This document shows positions 42,759 to 51,614 of a DNA stretch of 64,000 bases, piece by piece. This stretch comes from Tenggerimyces flavus (GTDB taxonomy: Bacteria > Actinomycetota > Actinomycetes > Propionibacteriales > Actinopolymorphaceae): assembly GCF_016907715.1 (NCBI RefSeq), contig NZ_JAFBCM010000001.1:2480001-2544000 (forward strand). Reading direction: 5' to 3'. The notes beneath the pieces were generated by a model. The model was not told the DNA's origin and did not search any database. It was given only the letters and a program-made list of their open reading frames with translations. The translations under genes were made by a program, and so were the position numbers. Position 1 is the first letter of the stretch; each line of letters starts with the position of its first letter.

Positions 42759-43385
42759 TCAAGTGCGCCGACGAACTCCCGTCGCGAGGAAGTAGAGCGC
42801 CGCGAAGTACGTCACCATCACCAGCACCCCCTGCTGCGGAACGACTTCCCGCCCCGCCAGACCGACGGCGATCAGCGTGTCCGACACGACGAACAACGCA
42901 CCGCCCAGGCCCGTACGCCGGTTCAACCCCGCGGCCACGATCGCCATCGCGACCACCAGCAGGCTGTACCCCGCCAACTGGAATCGCAACTCACCGAGGT
43001 CCGACCACAGCCACCAGAGCCCCAGGACCCAGACCACCAGGTAGGCCAGCACGATCGGCACCCGGAGCCGCGCCCGGCGCAGGACCAGGAGCACGATGAA
43101 ACACAGATGCGCCAGCCCGAACATCACGACGCCAACGACGAACAGGCCGTCGAGATCGAGCACGACGTCCGCCGCGGCACACAACAGCAGCGCCAGCGCG
43201 AGCAGCCCGCCGCGCCGAGTAGCCAGCGCGTACGCCAGAAGTGTCAACGCCGGAAGCGGTTTGGTGATCGACGTCCACGGCTCGACGTCGGCCAGCATCA
43301 GCCCGAGATGGGCGATCGCGAGGAGGAAGAACCCCGTCAGCAACACCGGCGCCACGCTGCGCTCGGTCCCCGTGTGCGTAGTCAC
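42759..43385 (-). CDS. YhhN/lysoplasmalogenase-family membrane protein
   Basis: A 208-aa protein with about eight hydrophobic helices of the YhhN/TMEM86 family, some members of which hydrolyse lysoplasmalogens. PLPALTLLAYALATRR and LCAAADVVLDLDGLFVVGVVMF hold the conserved KPL-type and Asp-rich motifs. The GTG at 43385 or one at 43400 could be the start; neither has a good ribosome site. It lies 35 bases after the GH84 gene on the same strand and may share its transcript. Confidence 0.8.
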   Translation of the reverse strand: MTTHTGTERSVAPVLLTGFFLLAIAHLGLMLADVEPWTSITKPLPALTLLAYALATRRGGLLALALLLCAAADVVLDLDGLFVVGVVMFGLAHLCFIVLLVLRRARLRVPIVLAYLVVWVLGLWWLWSDLGELRFQLAGYSLLVVAMAIVAAGLNRRTGLGGALFVVSDTLIAVGLAGREVVPQQGVLVMVTYFAALYFLATGVRRRT

Positions 43386-43420
43386 CGAAGCACTATGCAC
43401 CAGTTGGCCGCTAACCGCCT

Positions 43421-45082
43421 CTAGCGAACGGCAGTGAGCACGTCCCGCACGAAGCGGTCGGCCACCCCGTCGGCGACCTTCACCGGCACGCTCGGGTCGT
43501 TCGGGTCCACCTCGGACCTCGCCCGCGAGACCAACGTGTCGAGCCGAGTCGTCAGGGTCCGAACGGCCTGAGCATCGCTCTCGCGATGCGCGCGGAGCAG
43601 GTCCAGGCAGGTCGCCATCGCCTCGCCCCAGACCGTCATCGTCGTGAGCCAGGGCCGCGTCTCGGTGGCGAACGCCGGCTCCAGCCCACCCTTCAGCACG
43701 TCCGGTGCCGCGGCGAACGCGACGACGTGGCGTTCGAACGTCGTGATCGCCGCGTCGTCTTTCGCCAACCAGGCTGGCCAGAACGCCTCGATCGCGGCGG
43801 CCAGCTCGGGAGCGTCGACACCGGTGATCGTCTCCAGCCAGTGCTGGGTGTCGCAGAACATCCGCAGCGCCGTGGAGACGTTCTCGTCGCCCTTCGCGTA
43901 CTCGTCGAGCGAGTCCTGCCAGGACTGCTGCGGGTCGAAGCGTTCCGGGTTCCAGGCGTAGTCCGCCACGGAGTAGAGGCCCAGCTTGCTGGCGGCGGCC
44001 TGGTTCATCGGGTTGGCGACGACGCCGACGAGCTGGTCCGCAAGGCGGGGTTGACGACCGGTGTACGGGGCGAGCGCGAGCCGGCCGCGTTGGTAGTCGT
44101 TGACCGGGTAGTTGTCCCAGAGCATGATCCGATGCCCGAAGAGCTGTAACGGCGAGACGTCGTCGTGCTGTGCGACGAACGCCTCGACGACGCGGTTGAG
44201 CAGGTACGCCTGGGCCGTGCCGGCGGCGCCGCCTCCCGTGCCGAAGCGTTCCTCGTCCGCGGCACAGTTCCAGTCGGTGTAGCTGATGTCGTCGAGCGGA
44301 ACGTTGAACGAGCGCACGCCGATCGCGTACAGCTGTTCGAACTTCGCCACCAGAGCAGCGAGGTCGTCGTTGCTGGAGTAGCAGACCGAGAGGCCGGGGG
44401 AGAGCGCGTACGTAAACGTGACGTGGTGGTCCCGAGCCTGTGCGACGAGCGAGGCGAGCTGGGCGAGCTCGGTGTCGGGGTACGGGTCGCGCCACCGTTC
44501 GCGCAGGTACGGGTCGTCCTTCGGCGAGTACTGGTAGGTGTTCAGCTTGTGCGCGCCGTAGAACGCGAGCTGGTCCGCGCGATCCTCGTCGGACCACGGG
44601 CTGCCGTAGAAGCCCTCGATCGCTCCGCGTACGGACAGCCGCGGCCAGTCCCTGATGGCGATGCTGGGCAGGCGATCGGTGCCGTCGAGGAGCTGGCGGA
44701 ACGTGTGGGCGGCGTAGTACGTACCCGTCGGGTCGGCGCCGGCGAGGGTCACGACGCTCCGGTCGCCGGCTCGGCCGCTCGCGAGCACGTACCCCTCGGC
44801 GGGGAGGTCCTCGGGTCCTTTGACGTTCAGGCGTTGGAGAATGCGCGCGGTGGTGGGGTTCTCCGCGGGGCCGCCGAGGTAGACGAGCAGGTGCTCGTTC
44901 GGCACCACGTCGCGGGCGCGGACGTGCCGGACCTCGGCGCCGGCGCCGCGCAGCGTTGCCTCGAGGACGCGCCGCGCGGCGGGGTCGGTGTCCGGGCCGT
45001 TGATGACGGCGACGACGCTCGGAATCGGCGTGCTGGTTGCCGATTCGACGACCTCTTGAGGTGTCGGGCAGATACGGCTCAA
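43421..45082 (-). CDS. GH84 beta-N-acetylglucosaminidase
   Basis: A 553-aa glycoside hydrolase family 84 enzyme that removes terminal beta-GlcNAc by substrate-assisted catalysis. The N-terminal about 150 residues form the GH20b-like alpha/beta domain. The barrel begins VRGAIEGFYGSPWSDEDR, and SFNVPLDDISYTDW carries the catalytic Asp-Asp pair. HKLNTYQYSPKDDPYLRERW, QLFGHRIMLWDNYPVNDY and WNPERFDPQQSW are typical. No signal peptide, so intracellular, acting on imported fragments. The TTG start at 45082 overlaps the SIS gene stop as TTGA. It fits a chitin- or peptidoglycan-fragment pathway. Confidence 0.92.
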   Translation of the reverse strand: MSRICPTPQEVVESATSTPIPSVVAVINGPDTDPAARRVLEATLRGAGAEVRHVRARDVVPNEHLLVYLGGPAENPTTARILQRLNVKGPEDLPAEGYVLASGRAGDRSVVTLAGADPTGTYYAAHTFRQLLDGTDRLPSIAIRDWPRLSVRGAIEGFYGSPWSDEDRADQLAFYGAHKLNTYQYSPKDDPYLRERWRDPYPDTELAQLASLVAQARDHHVTFTYALSPGLSVCYSSNDDLAALVAKFEQLYAIGVRSFNVPLDDISYTDWNCAADEERFGTGGGAAGTAQAYLLNRVVEAFVAQHDDVSPLQLFGHRIMLWDNYPVNDYQRGRLALAPYTGRQPRLADQLVGVVANPMNQAAASKLGLYSVADYAWNPERFDPQQSWQDSLDEYAKGDENVSTALRMFCDTQHWLETITGVDAPELAAAIEAFWPAWLAKDDAAITTFERHVVAFAAAPDVLKGGLEPAFATETRPWLTTMTVWGEAMATCLDLLRAHRESDAQAVRTLTTRLDTLVSRARSEVDPNDPSVPVKVADGVADRFVRDVLTAVR

Positions 45083-45843
45083 GGCTCTCCCAGCCGGATG
45101 CGGTCGCCGTACCGGTCGACCAGGGCGGCGTTGTGCCGGTCGCCTTCCGGGGTGTTCATGGAGACCATGACCGGCGGAGTCTCGCCGGCTTGGAGCAGGA
45201 TGCCGCAGATCTCCGAGACCAGCATCTGCACGATCAGCGCGCTGGAGATCGTCGAGGTGGGCGCGGTCGCTCCGCCGGTCGGCAGTGGGAGGGTGGCGTC
45301 GCCGTACGGGCCGCAGTTGTCGATGACGATGTCGGCGAGCTCGTACAGCTTCTTGCCGGACTCGTGCCGCGAGGTGATGTTGCTGCTGTGCTCGTGCGAG
45401 GTGATCGCGACGACCTGGTGGCCGCGTTCCTTGGCGAGGATGGCCATCTCGACGATGGAGCCGTTGCCGCCGGACTGGCTGGCGATCACGAAGACGTCGG
45501 CGGGGTGGATGTCGGCGAGGTCGAGGATGCGGCGAGCGAGGTCGGGATCGCGTTCGACGAGCGGGTCGAGGATCTCTTCCGGCTCGGATTTGCCGTACAT
45601 CACCAGGTCCTTGACCCAGAGCTGGTGCGCGGGAACGAGTCCGCCGGCGCGCCCGGCGAGCTCGAGCGCGATGGCGCGGGAGTGGCCGGTGCCGAACGCC
45701 TGGATGATGCCGTCGTTCGCCAGGGCGTTGGCGATCAGCTCGGCGGCCTGCCTGATGTTGCCGGTCTGGGTCGCGATGACCTGGCTGACGACGCGTTGCG
45801 CCTGCTCGGCTGCAGCGGTGAGGTTCACCGACGGGTGGGACAA
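45079..45843 (-). CDS. SIS-domain phosphosugar-binding protein (UPF0309-like)
   Basis: A 254-aa SIS-fold protein, likely a phosphosugar isomerase or etherase. GIIQAFGTGHSRAIALELAG and VFVIASQSGGNGSIVEMAIL form the two sugar-phosphate loops, and HEHSSNITSRHESGKKLYEL is typical of UPF0309. The TTG start at 45843 is chosen because AAGGAGG lies five bases upstream on this strand. It leads a - strand operon with GH84 and possibly the YhhN gene. A DasR-like palindrome 45 bases upstream suggests control by the GntR regulator of the facing operon. Confidence 0.88.
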   Translation of the reverse strand: MSHPSVNLTAAAEQAQRVVSQVIATQTGNIRQAAELIANALANDGIIQAFGTGHSRAIALELAGRAGGLVPAHQLWVKDLVMYGKSEPEEILDPLVERDPDLARRILDLADIHPADVFVIASQSGGNGSIVEMAILAKERGHQVVAITSHEHSSNITSRHESGKKLYELADIVIDNCGPYGDATLPLPTGGATAPTSTISSALIVQMLVSEICGILLQAGETPPVMVSMNTPEGDRHNAALVDRYGDRIRLGEP

Positions 45844-45888
45844 CGACGCCTCCTTGATGCTGGAACACTTCGACGCTAGGGCCGGTGG

Positions 45889-45904
45889 CCTGGTGGTGAC
45901 CAGG
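45889..45904. promoter_or_regulatory. candidate GntR (DasR-like) operator
   Basis: CCTGGTGGTGACCAGG is a 16-base inverted repeat with 6-base arms (CCTGGT/ACCAGG), 45 bases upstream of the SIS gene start. It shares TGGT....GACCA with the DasR operator consensus (A[C/G]TGGTCTAGACCA[C/G]T), 9 of the 12 core positions. Its position and the DasR-like regulator nearby support an operator role; binding is inferred. Confidence 0.5.
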
Positions 45905-46032
45905 TCACGGGCGACCTCGAGGAGACCATTCGGCGGTGCGTCGGGTGTCCTGGGGTGTCGTGACCAGGGTCGATTCTCGCCGGGGAGGGCGCACTGGTCT
46001 AGTCCTGTTCCTCTTCGGGCACAATCGGCGGC

Positions 46033-46857
46033 GTGTTGCCACATCCGCTGACCGGCGTGCTGTTCCCCTCTCCGGTGCCGCCGGGGACGGGCTGGCCGGA
46101 CGATCCTGCTCCCTTGTCGACGCCGGTGGCTGACTCCGCCGCGGCCGTCGAGTCGTTGGCCGCGTCCGCCTCGCTGCCCGAGCTGGTGGCGCGTCAGTCG
46201 GTCTGCAGCGCCTGCCCGCGGCTGGTGACCTGGCGGGAGGCGGTGGCGGTGGCCCGGCGCCGTTCGTTCGAGAACGAGCCGTACTGGGGCCGCCCGATCG
46301 CCGGCTGGGGCTCGCCCACTCCTGGGCTGCTGTTGGTCGGCCTCGCGCCGGCGGCCCACGGCGGGAACCGTACGGGGCGGATCTTCACCGGCGACCGCTC
46401 CGGCGACTGGCTCTTCGCGGCCCTGCACCGGGCCGGCTTCGCGGCCCAGTCGACGAGCACCCACGCGGGCGACGGCCAGGCGCTGCTCAACGCCCGCATG
46501 GTCGCGGCAATCCGGTGCGCGCCGCCGGACAACAAGCCGCTGCCGTCCGAACGCGACACCTGCTTCCCCTGGCTTACCCGCGAGGTCTCGCTGGTCGCCC
46601 CGTCCGTCCGCTGCATCGTGGCCCTGGGCTCGTACGGCTGGGACGCCGCACTGCGCGCCTTCCGAGCCGCCGGCTATGCGATCCCGCGGCCCAAGCCCAA
46701 GTTCGGCCACGCCGCCGAGACCGAGCTGCGGTCCGAGTCATCCTCGGCAGTCCTGCTGGGCTCGTACCACCCCAGCCAACAGAACACCTTCACCGGCCGC
46801 CTCACCGCCGACATGCTCGACGCCATCTTCACCCGAGCGCGCGAGCTCGTCGGCTAA
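46033..46857 (+). CDS. uracil-DNA glycosylase, family 5-like (UdgB)
   Basis: A 274-aa DNA-repair glycosylase. Cys residues in [20 protein letters not shown] contribute to the iron-sulfur site of family 4/5 enzymes. Motif A reads [16 protein letters not shown], where the family 5 pattern lacks the catalytic Asp of other UDGs, and [16 protein letters not shown] is motif B. It would remove uracil and deaminated bases. GTG start; an upstream start is possible. It converges on and overlaps the DUF1801 gene by four bases. Confidence 0.9.
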   Translation: MLPHPLTGVLFPSPVPPGTGWPDDPAPLSTPVADSAAAVESLAASASLPELVARQSVCSACPRLVTWREAVAVARRRSFENEPYWGRPIAGWGSPTPGLLLVGLAPAAHGGNRTGRIFTGDRSGDWLFAALHRAGFAAQSTSTHAGDGQALLNARMVAAIRCAPPDNKPLPSERDTCFPWLTREVSLVAPSVRCIVALGSYGWDAALRAFRAAGYAIPRPKPKFGHAAETELRSESSSAVLLGSYHPSQQNTFTGRLTADMLDAIFTRARELVG

Positions 46858-47282
46858 GTGGCCTTGCCGCCGCGGACGGCTGGGCCGACCTGGGCCGCGT
46901 GGCGGAGGAGGTCGGCGACGACGTCGAGGTCGACGTCGGACAGGCGCTTGATGCGTACGCAGCCCTTGCCGATGGACGCCTTCGGCAACTTCGACTGGTA
47001 CGAGCCGGCGATGTAGCCCTCGTCCTCGTTCGCCGCGATCACGTACAGCGAGATGTACTGCTTGTTGTTCGCGATCCCCACCAGCGTCGCGTCGCCCTCG
47101 CGGCCGGAGGCGTACTTATAGTGGAACGGCCCGTAGCCGAGCGCGCCGCCCATCATCGTCGGTTCCAGCTCGGGCACCGTCCGCAGCACCAGCTCGTGCA
47201 GCGCCCTGATCTCACTCCGCCGCGGCTCGTCGAGCGCCGCGATGTACTCGTCGTGCGTCTTCGCCTCCGACTGTCCATGCAT
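46854..47282 (-). CDS. DUF1801 domain protein
   Basis: A 142-aa YdhG-like protein of unknown function. It shows the usual layout: [49 protein letters not shown], and [21 protein letters not shown] near the C-terminus. Cytoplasmic. It overlaps the UDG gene by four bases at the 3' ends (shared CTAA). No functional link to its neighbours is evident. Confidence 0.85.
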   Translation of the reverse strand: MHGQSEAKTHDEYIAALDEPRRSEIRALHELVLRTVPELEPTMMGGALGYGPFHYKYASGREGDATLVGIANNKQYISLYVIAANEDEGYIAGSYQSKLPKASIGKGCVRIKRLSDVDLDVVADLLRHAAQVGPAVRGGKAT

Positions 47283-47318
47283 GCCGCCATCATGACCCGC
47301 CGCACCGACACCCGTGGG

Positions 47319-47975
47319 CTACTTCCCCAACAGCTCCGCCACCTGCAGCACCGCGTCCAAGGACGGCAGCGCGGTCGCGGGGTCGAGCCGGCCGGGCCAG
47401 TATGCGAGCAGGTCCGACCCGTAGAGGCTCCACGGCGGTACGGAACCCGCCACGTGCGCCGCCACCAGAGCCGGCCCGACCAGCTGCCGCGCGACCTCGG
47501 GCGACTCCGTCGCGATCCGGTAGCGCTCGTCGAACTCGGCCACGCCGATCTCGGTGTCCGCCGGCCCGGTCAGCCACCGCCACAGCTGGGAGCCGCCAGA
47601 ACGTTCGACCACCTCGATCGGCGGATACGTGCCCTCGACGGACACCACGCAGACCAGGAAGCGGTGCGTGCTCGTCCCCGACTGCGTCGTCACGTGGTAC
47701 TCGTACTCCGCCAACCCGACCGTCCGCCCAGCACGCTGGCCGGCGAAGAGGAAGCGCACCCCCACCGCACGAGTGCCCGGCAGCCGCTCGGTCCACCGCA
47801 CCGGCGTCCCCTCCGGGTACGCGGTGAAGCCCTGCGCCGAGGCCCAGGACGCGACGGTCGAGGCCCAGAGCTCCTCCCGCCGCCGCGCGCGGTTGAGCAG
47901 CGGGACCATGATCGCCAGAACGAGGCCCACCACGATCAGGATCAGGACGACGCCACCGACCAGGACGATTTCCAT
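47319..47975 (-). CDS. single-pass membrane protein, tandem paralogue 1
   Basis: A 218-aa protein with an N-terminal membrane anchor (MEIVLVGGVVLILIVVGLVLAIMVPLL), a basic stop-transfer (NRARRRE) and a cytoplasmic domain. It is clearly homologous to the gene immediately upstream on the same strand: both contain GFTAYP.GTPVRWTERLPG, YPPIEVVERSGGS, LWRWLTGPADTEIGV, PPWSLYGSDLLAYWPGR and AELLGK at the end. Unknown function, no motif I recognise. A recent tandem duplication is the best explanation. ATG at 47975; a GTG seven codons upstream is possible. Confidence 0.72.
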   Translation of the reverse strand: MEIVLVGGVVLILIVVGLVLAIMVPLLNRARRREELWASTVASWASAQGFTAYPEGTPVRWTERLPGTRAVGVRFLFAGQRAGRTVGLAEYEYHVTTQSGTSTHRFLVCVVSVEGTYPPIEVVERSGGSQLWRWLTGPADTEIGVAEFDERYRIATESPEVARQLVGPALVAAHVAGSVPPWSLYGSDLLAYWPGRLDPATALPSLDAVLQVAELLGK

Positions 47976-47985
47976 CGGCGTGACC

Positions 47986-48666
47986 CTACTTCCCAAGCAG
48001 CTCTGCCACCCGGACCACCGCGTCCAGGCACGGCAGCGCGGTCTTGGCGTCGAAGCGCCCCGGCCAGTACGCGAGCAGGTCGGACCCGTACAGACTCCAC
48101 GGCGGTACGGATCCCTCGACGTGCGCGGCCACCAGAGCCGGCCCGACCAGCTGTCGCGCCACCTCGGGCGACTCTGTCGAGACCCGGTAACGCGCGTCGA
48201 AGTCCGCCACTCCGATCTCGGTGTCCGCGGGTCCGGTCAGCCACCGCCACAGCTTCGAGCCACCGGACCGTTCCACGACCTCGATCGGCGGGTACTCGGC
48301 GCCCACGTCGGCCACGCAGACCAGGTACCGCTTGGTCGAGGTGATTGTCTGCGGCTGGTTGTTGATCATCTGCGTCGTGGTCTCGTGGTACTCGTACTCC
48401 GCCACCCCGACCGTCCGCCCACCGCGCTGACCAGCGAAGAGCATCCTCACCCCGGTCGCGCGGTGTCCCGGCAATCGCTCGGTCCACCGGACCGGGGTGC
48501 CCGGCGGGTACGCGGTGAAGCCCAGCGACCCGGCCCACGACGCGATCGCCGACGTACGGGCTCGTTCCCGCCGGCGCGCGATCAGGCCAAGCGGAATCGC
48601 TATCACCAGACCGATGCCGACGACGATGATGACCAGAAAGATGATCGCGAAAACGATGCCTTCCAC
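47986..48666 (-). CDS. single-pass membrane protein, tandem paralogue 2
   Basis: A 226-aa paralogue of the next gene on this strand, with an N-terminal helix (IVFAIIFLVIIVVGIGLVIAIPL) and RRRERARTS after it. It differs mainly by an insertion around TTTQMINNQPQTITSTK, between two strands of the shared domain. The GTG at 48666 sets MEGIVF as the start. The stop lies 11 bases before its paralogue's start, so they form one operon. Unknown function; divergent from ndh with 143 bases between. Confidence 0.72.
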   Translation of the reverse strand: MEGIVFAIIFLVIIVVGIGLVIAIPLGLIARRRERARTSAIASWAGSLGFTAYPPGTPVRWTERLPGHRATGVRMLFAGQRGGRTVGVAEYEYHETTTQMINNQPQTITSTKRYLVCVADVGAEYPPIEVVERSGGSKLWRWLTGPADTEIGVADFDARYRVSTESPEVARQLVGPALVAAHVEGSVPPWSLYGSDLLAYWPGRFDAKTALPCLDAVVRVAELLGK

Positions 48667-48760
48667 GACGCGAAGGATAGGGGTGGTTCGACATGATGGG
48701 ACAAGCCGGACACCGTCCACGCGTGTCGGAATACCCGGGCCAGTGTGAGCGCTATGACAT

Positions 48761-48776
48761 TGTGAACGGTTTCACG
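48761..48776. promoter_or_regulatory. candidate Rex operator before ndh
   Basis: TGTGAACGGTTTCACG, 33 bases before the ndh start, matches the streptomycete Rex operator TGTGAACGCGTTCACA at 13 of 16 positions and retains the TGTGAA...TTCAC inverted arms. Rex senses the NADH/NAD+ ratio and represses respiratory genes. The position fits operator control of the ndh promoter. Binding is inferred. Confidence 0.6.
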
Positions 48777-48809
48777 AGCACGATAGGGTGAAGCCGACCG
48801 AGGAGGTGA

Positions 48810-50183
48810 ATGGACGTGAACACACGCCACGTCCTCATCGCCGGTGGCGGGTACGTCGGGATGTATACCGCGCTCCGGCTCCAGAAGTCCCTGCGAAGCG
48901 AGCTCAAGCGGGGCGAGGTCAAGATCACCGTGGTCGACCCGCGGTCCTACATGACGTACCAACCATTCCTCCCCGAGGCGGCCGCCGGAAGTGTCGAGCC
49001 GCGACACGTCGTCGTGCCGCTGCGCCGGGTGCTGCCGAAGACGGACGTGATCACCGGTCGCGTGCTTTCCATCAACCACGCAAGCAAAACCGCGCGGATC
49101 GAGCCGCGCGCCGGTGAGGCGTACGACCTGAAGTACGACGTGCTGGTGAGCGCTCTCGGCTCGGTGGCTCGGACGCTTCCGATTCCGGGTCTCGCCGAGC
49201 AGGGCATCGGCTTCAAGCAGGTCGAAGAGGCCATCGCGTTGCGCAACCACGTACTCGACCGGCTCGACCTCGCCGCGTCCACCGATGACGAAGAGGTGCG
49301 GCGCCGGGCGCTGAACTTCGTGTTCGTCGGCGGCGGGTACGCGGGCGTCGAGGCGCTCGCCGAGCTGCAGGACATGGCTTGGTACGCGGTGTCGCGGTAC
49401 TACGAGGACATCAAGCCCGAGGAGATGCGCTGGGTTCTCGTCGAGGCGTCGAACCGGATCCTGCCGGAGGTGGGTGAGGATCTCGGCCGCTACACCGTCG
49501 ACCGGCTGCGCGAGGCGCACATCGACGTGAAGCTCGAGACGCGGCTGGAGTCGTGCGTCGACGGGCACGTGGTGCTGTCGGACGGCACGACGTTCGACTC
49601 CGACACGATCGTGTGGACCGCTGGGGTGAAGGCCAACCCGGTGCTCGCGAAGACCGACCTGCCGCTCGATGAGAAGGGCCGGGTCCGTACGCGGACCGAC
49701 CTGCGCATCGAGGGTCTGGACGACGCGTGGGCCGCCGGCGACGCCGCGGCGGTGCCGGACGTGACCGGCGCGCCCGGGGCTTTGACCTCGCCGTCGGCGC
49801 AGCACTCGTTGCGGCAGGCCAAGCTGCTGGGGACGAACATCACCGCCTCGCTCCGCGGCGGCGAGCTCCGCGACTACCGGTGGAAGCACCTCGGGTCGCT
49901 GGCCTCGCTCGGCCTGCACAAGGGCGCGGCGCAGCTGGTCGGCATCAAGATCAAGGGCTGGCCGGCCTGGTTCCTGCACCGGTCGTACCACCTGCTGCAG
50001 ATGCCGACGCTGAACCGCAAGATTCGGATCGCGCTCGACTGGACGCTGGCCTTGTTCTTCCGGCGCGAGGTCGTGTCGCTGGGTGATCTGCAGCACCCGC
50101 GGGACGAGTTCCGGCGTACGGCGACGCCGTTCTCCGCGAAGGCTGAGGTGCCCGCGCCCCGGAAGGTCGGCTCGCGGCGATAA
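48810..50183 (+). CDS. ndh: type II NADH dehydrogenase
   Basis: A 457-aa membrane-associated, non-proton-pumping NADH:quinone oxidoreductase. HVLIAGGGYVGMYTALRL binds FAD, FVFVGGGYAGVEALAEL binds NADH, and IVWTAGVKANP and DAWAAGDAAAVPD complete the FAD site; AQHSLRQAKLLGTNI is the usual quinone-side helix. The C-terminal amphipathic region (GIKIKGWPAWFLHRSYHLLQM) probably anchors it. ATG with AGGAGG four bases upstream. A Rex-like operator lies in the promoter region. It is followed by the methyltransferase gene on the same strand. Confidence 0.92.
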   Translation: MDVNTRHVLIAGGGYVGMYTALRLQKSLRSELKRGEVKITVVDPRSYMTYQPFLPEAAAGSVEPRHVVVPLRRVLPKTDVITGRVLSINHASKTARIEPRAGEAYDLKYDVLVSALGSVARTLPIPGLAEQGIGFKQVEEAIALRNHVLDRLDLAASTDDEEVRRRALNFVFVGGGYAGVEALAELQDMAWYAVSRYYEDIKPEEMRWVLVEASNRILPEVGEDLGRYTVDRLREAHIDVKLETRLESCVDGHVVLSDGTTFDSDTIVWTAGVKANPVLAKTDLPLDEKGRVRTRTDLRIEGLDDAWAAGDAAAVPDVTGAPGALTSPSAQHSLRQAKLLGTNITASLRGGELRDYRWKHLGSLASLGLHKGAAQLVGIKIKGWPAWFLHRSYHLLQMPTLNRKIRIALDWTLALFFRREVVSLGDLQHPRDEFRRTATPFSAKAEVPAPRKVGSRR

Positions 50184-50325
50184 CCTCTTGAGTGCCCTTT
50201 GACGGGCATTCTTAGGGAGACCCGCGAGTCTTCTGTCTGCATCGCCAGGCCGTTTTCGGATGTTCACCGCGCTCCTGGTCTGGCGCGGCGGCCGGAGGGG
50301 ATCCTTATTTTGCGAAGGGGGAACG

Positions 50326-51591
50326 GTGGCCGGTTCCGATGTGGCCGAACGGCTGCACGACGTACTGCTGCGGCTGTTCGGCCGTGAGGCGCCGTTCCGG
50401 ATCCGCGCCTGGGACGGGTCGGAGGCCGGGCCCGCCGACGCGCCCGTGGTGCTGGTGCACTCGCGGCGCGCGTTGCGCCGGATGCTCTGGCGGCCCGACG
50501 AGCTGGGCCTCGCTCGCGCGTACGTGGCGGGCGAGGTCGACGTCGAGGGCGACCTGCTCTCTGCTTTGAAGCGGCTGGCGCCTTTTGGGCGCTTCATCGG
50601 CCGGCGGCCCGATCTGACTGCTGCCGATCGTCGGGAGCTCTTGCGTACGGCTGTGTTGTTGGGTGCGGTCGGGCCGGCGCCGAAGCCGCCGCCGGAGGAG
50701 TCGGTGCGGCCGCTGCCGGTGGGGCGGGACCGGGCGGTGATCAGTCACCACTACGACGTGGGGAACGAGTTTTACTCTTACGTGCTTGGGCCTTCTCTGG
50801 TCTTTTCCTCTGCGTACTTTGCTGATCCTGCTCTCGATCTGGAGGCTGCGCAGCGGGCGAAGCTGGATCTGGTGTGCCGCAAGCTGGGGTTGACGGCGGG
50901 AATGCGGCTGCTGGACGTGGGCTGTGGGTGGGGGTCGCTGCTGTTGCACGCGGCTTCTGAGTACGGCGTTCGCGGGGTGGGGATCACGGTGTCGGCGGAG
51001 CAGGCCGAGCTGGCGCGGAAGCGGATCGCCGAGGCTGATCTCGCTGACCGGTTGGAGATTCGGCTCGCTGACTGGCGGGAGGTCGACGACGGTCCGTACG
51101 ACGCGATCGCTTCGCTGGGTCTGACCGAGCACGTGGGGGCGGAGCATCTGGGTTCGTACGCGTCGTCGATGTTCGCGTTGCTGCGCGGTGGCGGGCGGTT
51201 GCTGAACCACCAGATCGCGCGCTCGGGCGAGTCGAGCGCGCCGGTGCGTTCCTTCGTCGACGCCTACGCGGCGCCCGAGGGCGAGCTGGTGCCGTTGGGA
51301 ACGATCATCTCCGCCCTGGAGGACGCGTCCTTCGAGGTGCGCGACGTCGAGTCGCTGCGCGAGCACTACGCCCGTACCTTGCGGGCGTGGGTCTCGAACC
51401 TCGAGGAGCACTGGTCCGCCTGCGCCTCCCGCACCTCACCGGGGCGCGTGCGTGCCTGGCACCTCTACATGGCAGCGTCAGCGTTGGCGTTCGAAGCAGC
51501 CCGCATCTCGGTCCACCAGGTGTTGGCGGTCTGCCCCCACGCCGACGGCCGCAGCGAGGTTCCGTTGACTCGTCGCGACTGGATCCTCTAG
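50326..51591 (+). CDS. cyclopropane-fatty-acyl-phospholipid synthase-like methyltransferase
   Basis: A 421-aa SAM-dependent methyltransferase of the CFA/mycolic acid cyclopropanase group. VISHHYDVGNEFYSYVLGPS and MRLLDVGCGWGSLLLHAAS (SAM motif I) are diagnostic; GVRGVGITVSAEQAE and SLGLTEHVG follow. CFA enzymes methylate double bonds of phospholipid acyl chains. The GTG at 50326 follows AAGGGGGAA; a start 66 bases upstream is possible but lacks a good site. A tRNA gene begins 23 bases after the stop, and no clear terminator lies between them. Confidence 0.9.
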   Translation: MAGSDVAERLHDVLLRLFGREAPFRIRAWDGSEAGPADAPVVLVHSRRALRRMLWRPDELGLARAYVAGEVDVEGDLLSALKRLAPFGRFIGRRPDLTAADRRELLRTAVLLGAVGPAPKPPPEESVRPLPVGRDRAVISHHYDVGNEFYSYVLGPSLVFSSAYFADPALDLEAAQRAKLDLVCRKLGLTAGMRLLDVGCGWGSLLLHAASEYGVRGVGITVSAEQAELARKRIAEADLADRLEIRLADWREVDDGPYDAIASLGLTEHVGAEHLGSYASSMFALLRGGGRLLNHQIARSGESSAPVRSFVDAYAAPEGELVPLGTIISALEDASFEVRDVESLREHYARTLRAWVSNLEEHWSACASRTSPGRVRAWHLYMAASALAFEAARISVHQVLAVCPHADGRSEVPLTRRDWIL

Positions 51592-51614
51592 CCCTTCAGT
51601 ACGCTGAGCACCGC

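Noticed and set aside
37309-45843. A complete sialic acid utilisation operon
   Set aside because: NanE is present but no lyase (NanA), kinase (NanK) or sialidase is visible, so only ManNAc-6-P epimerisation is supported.
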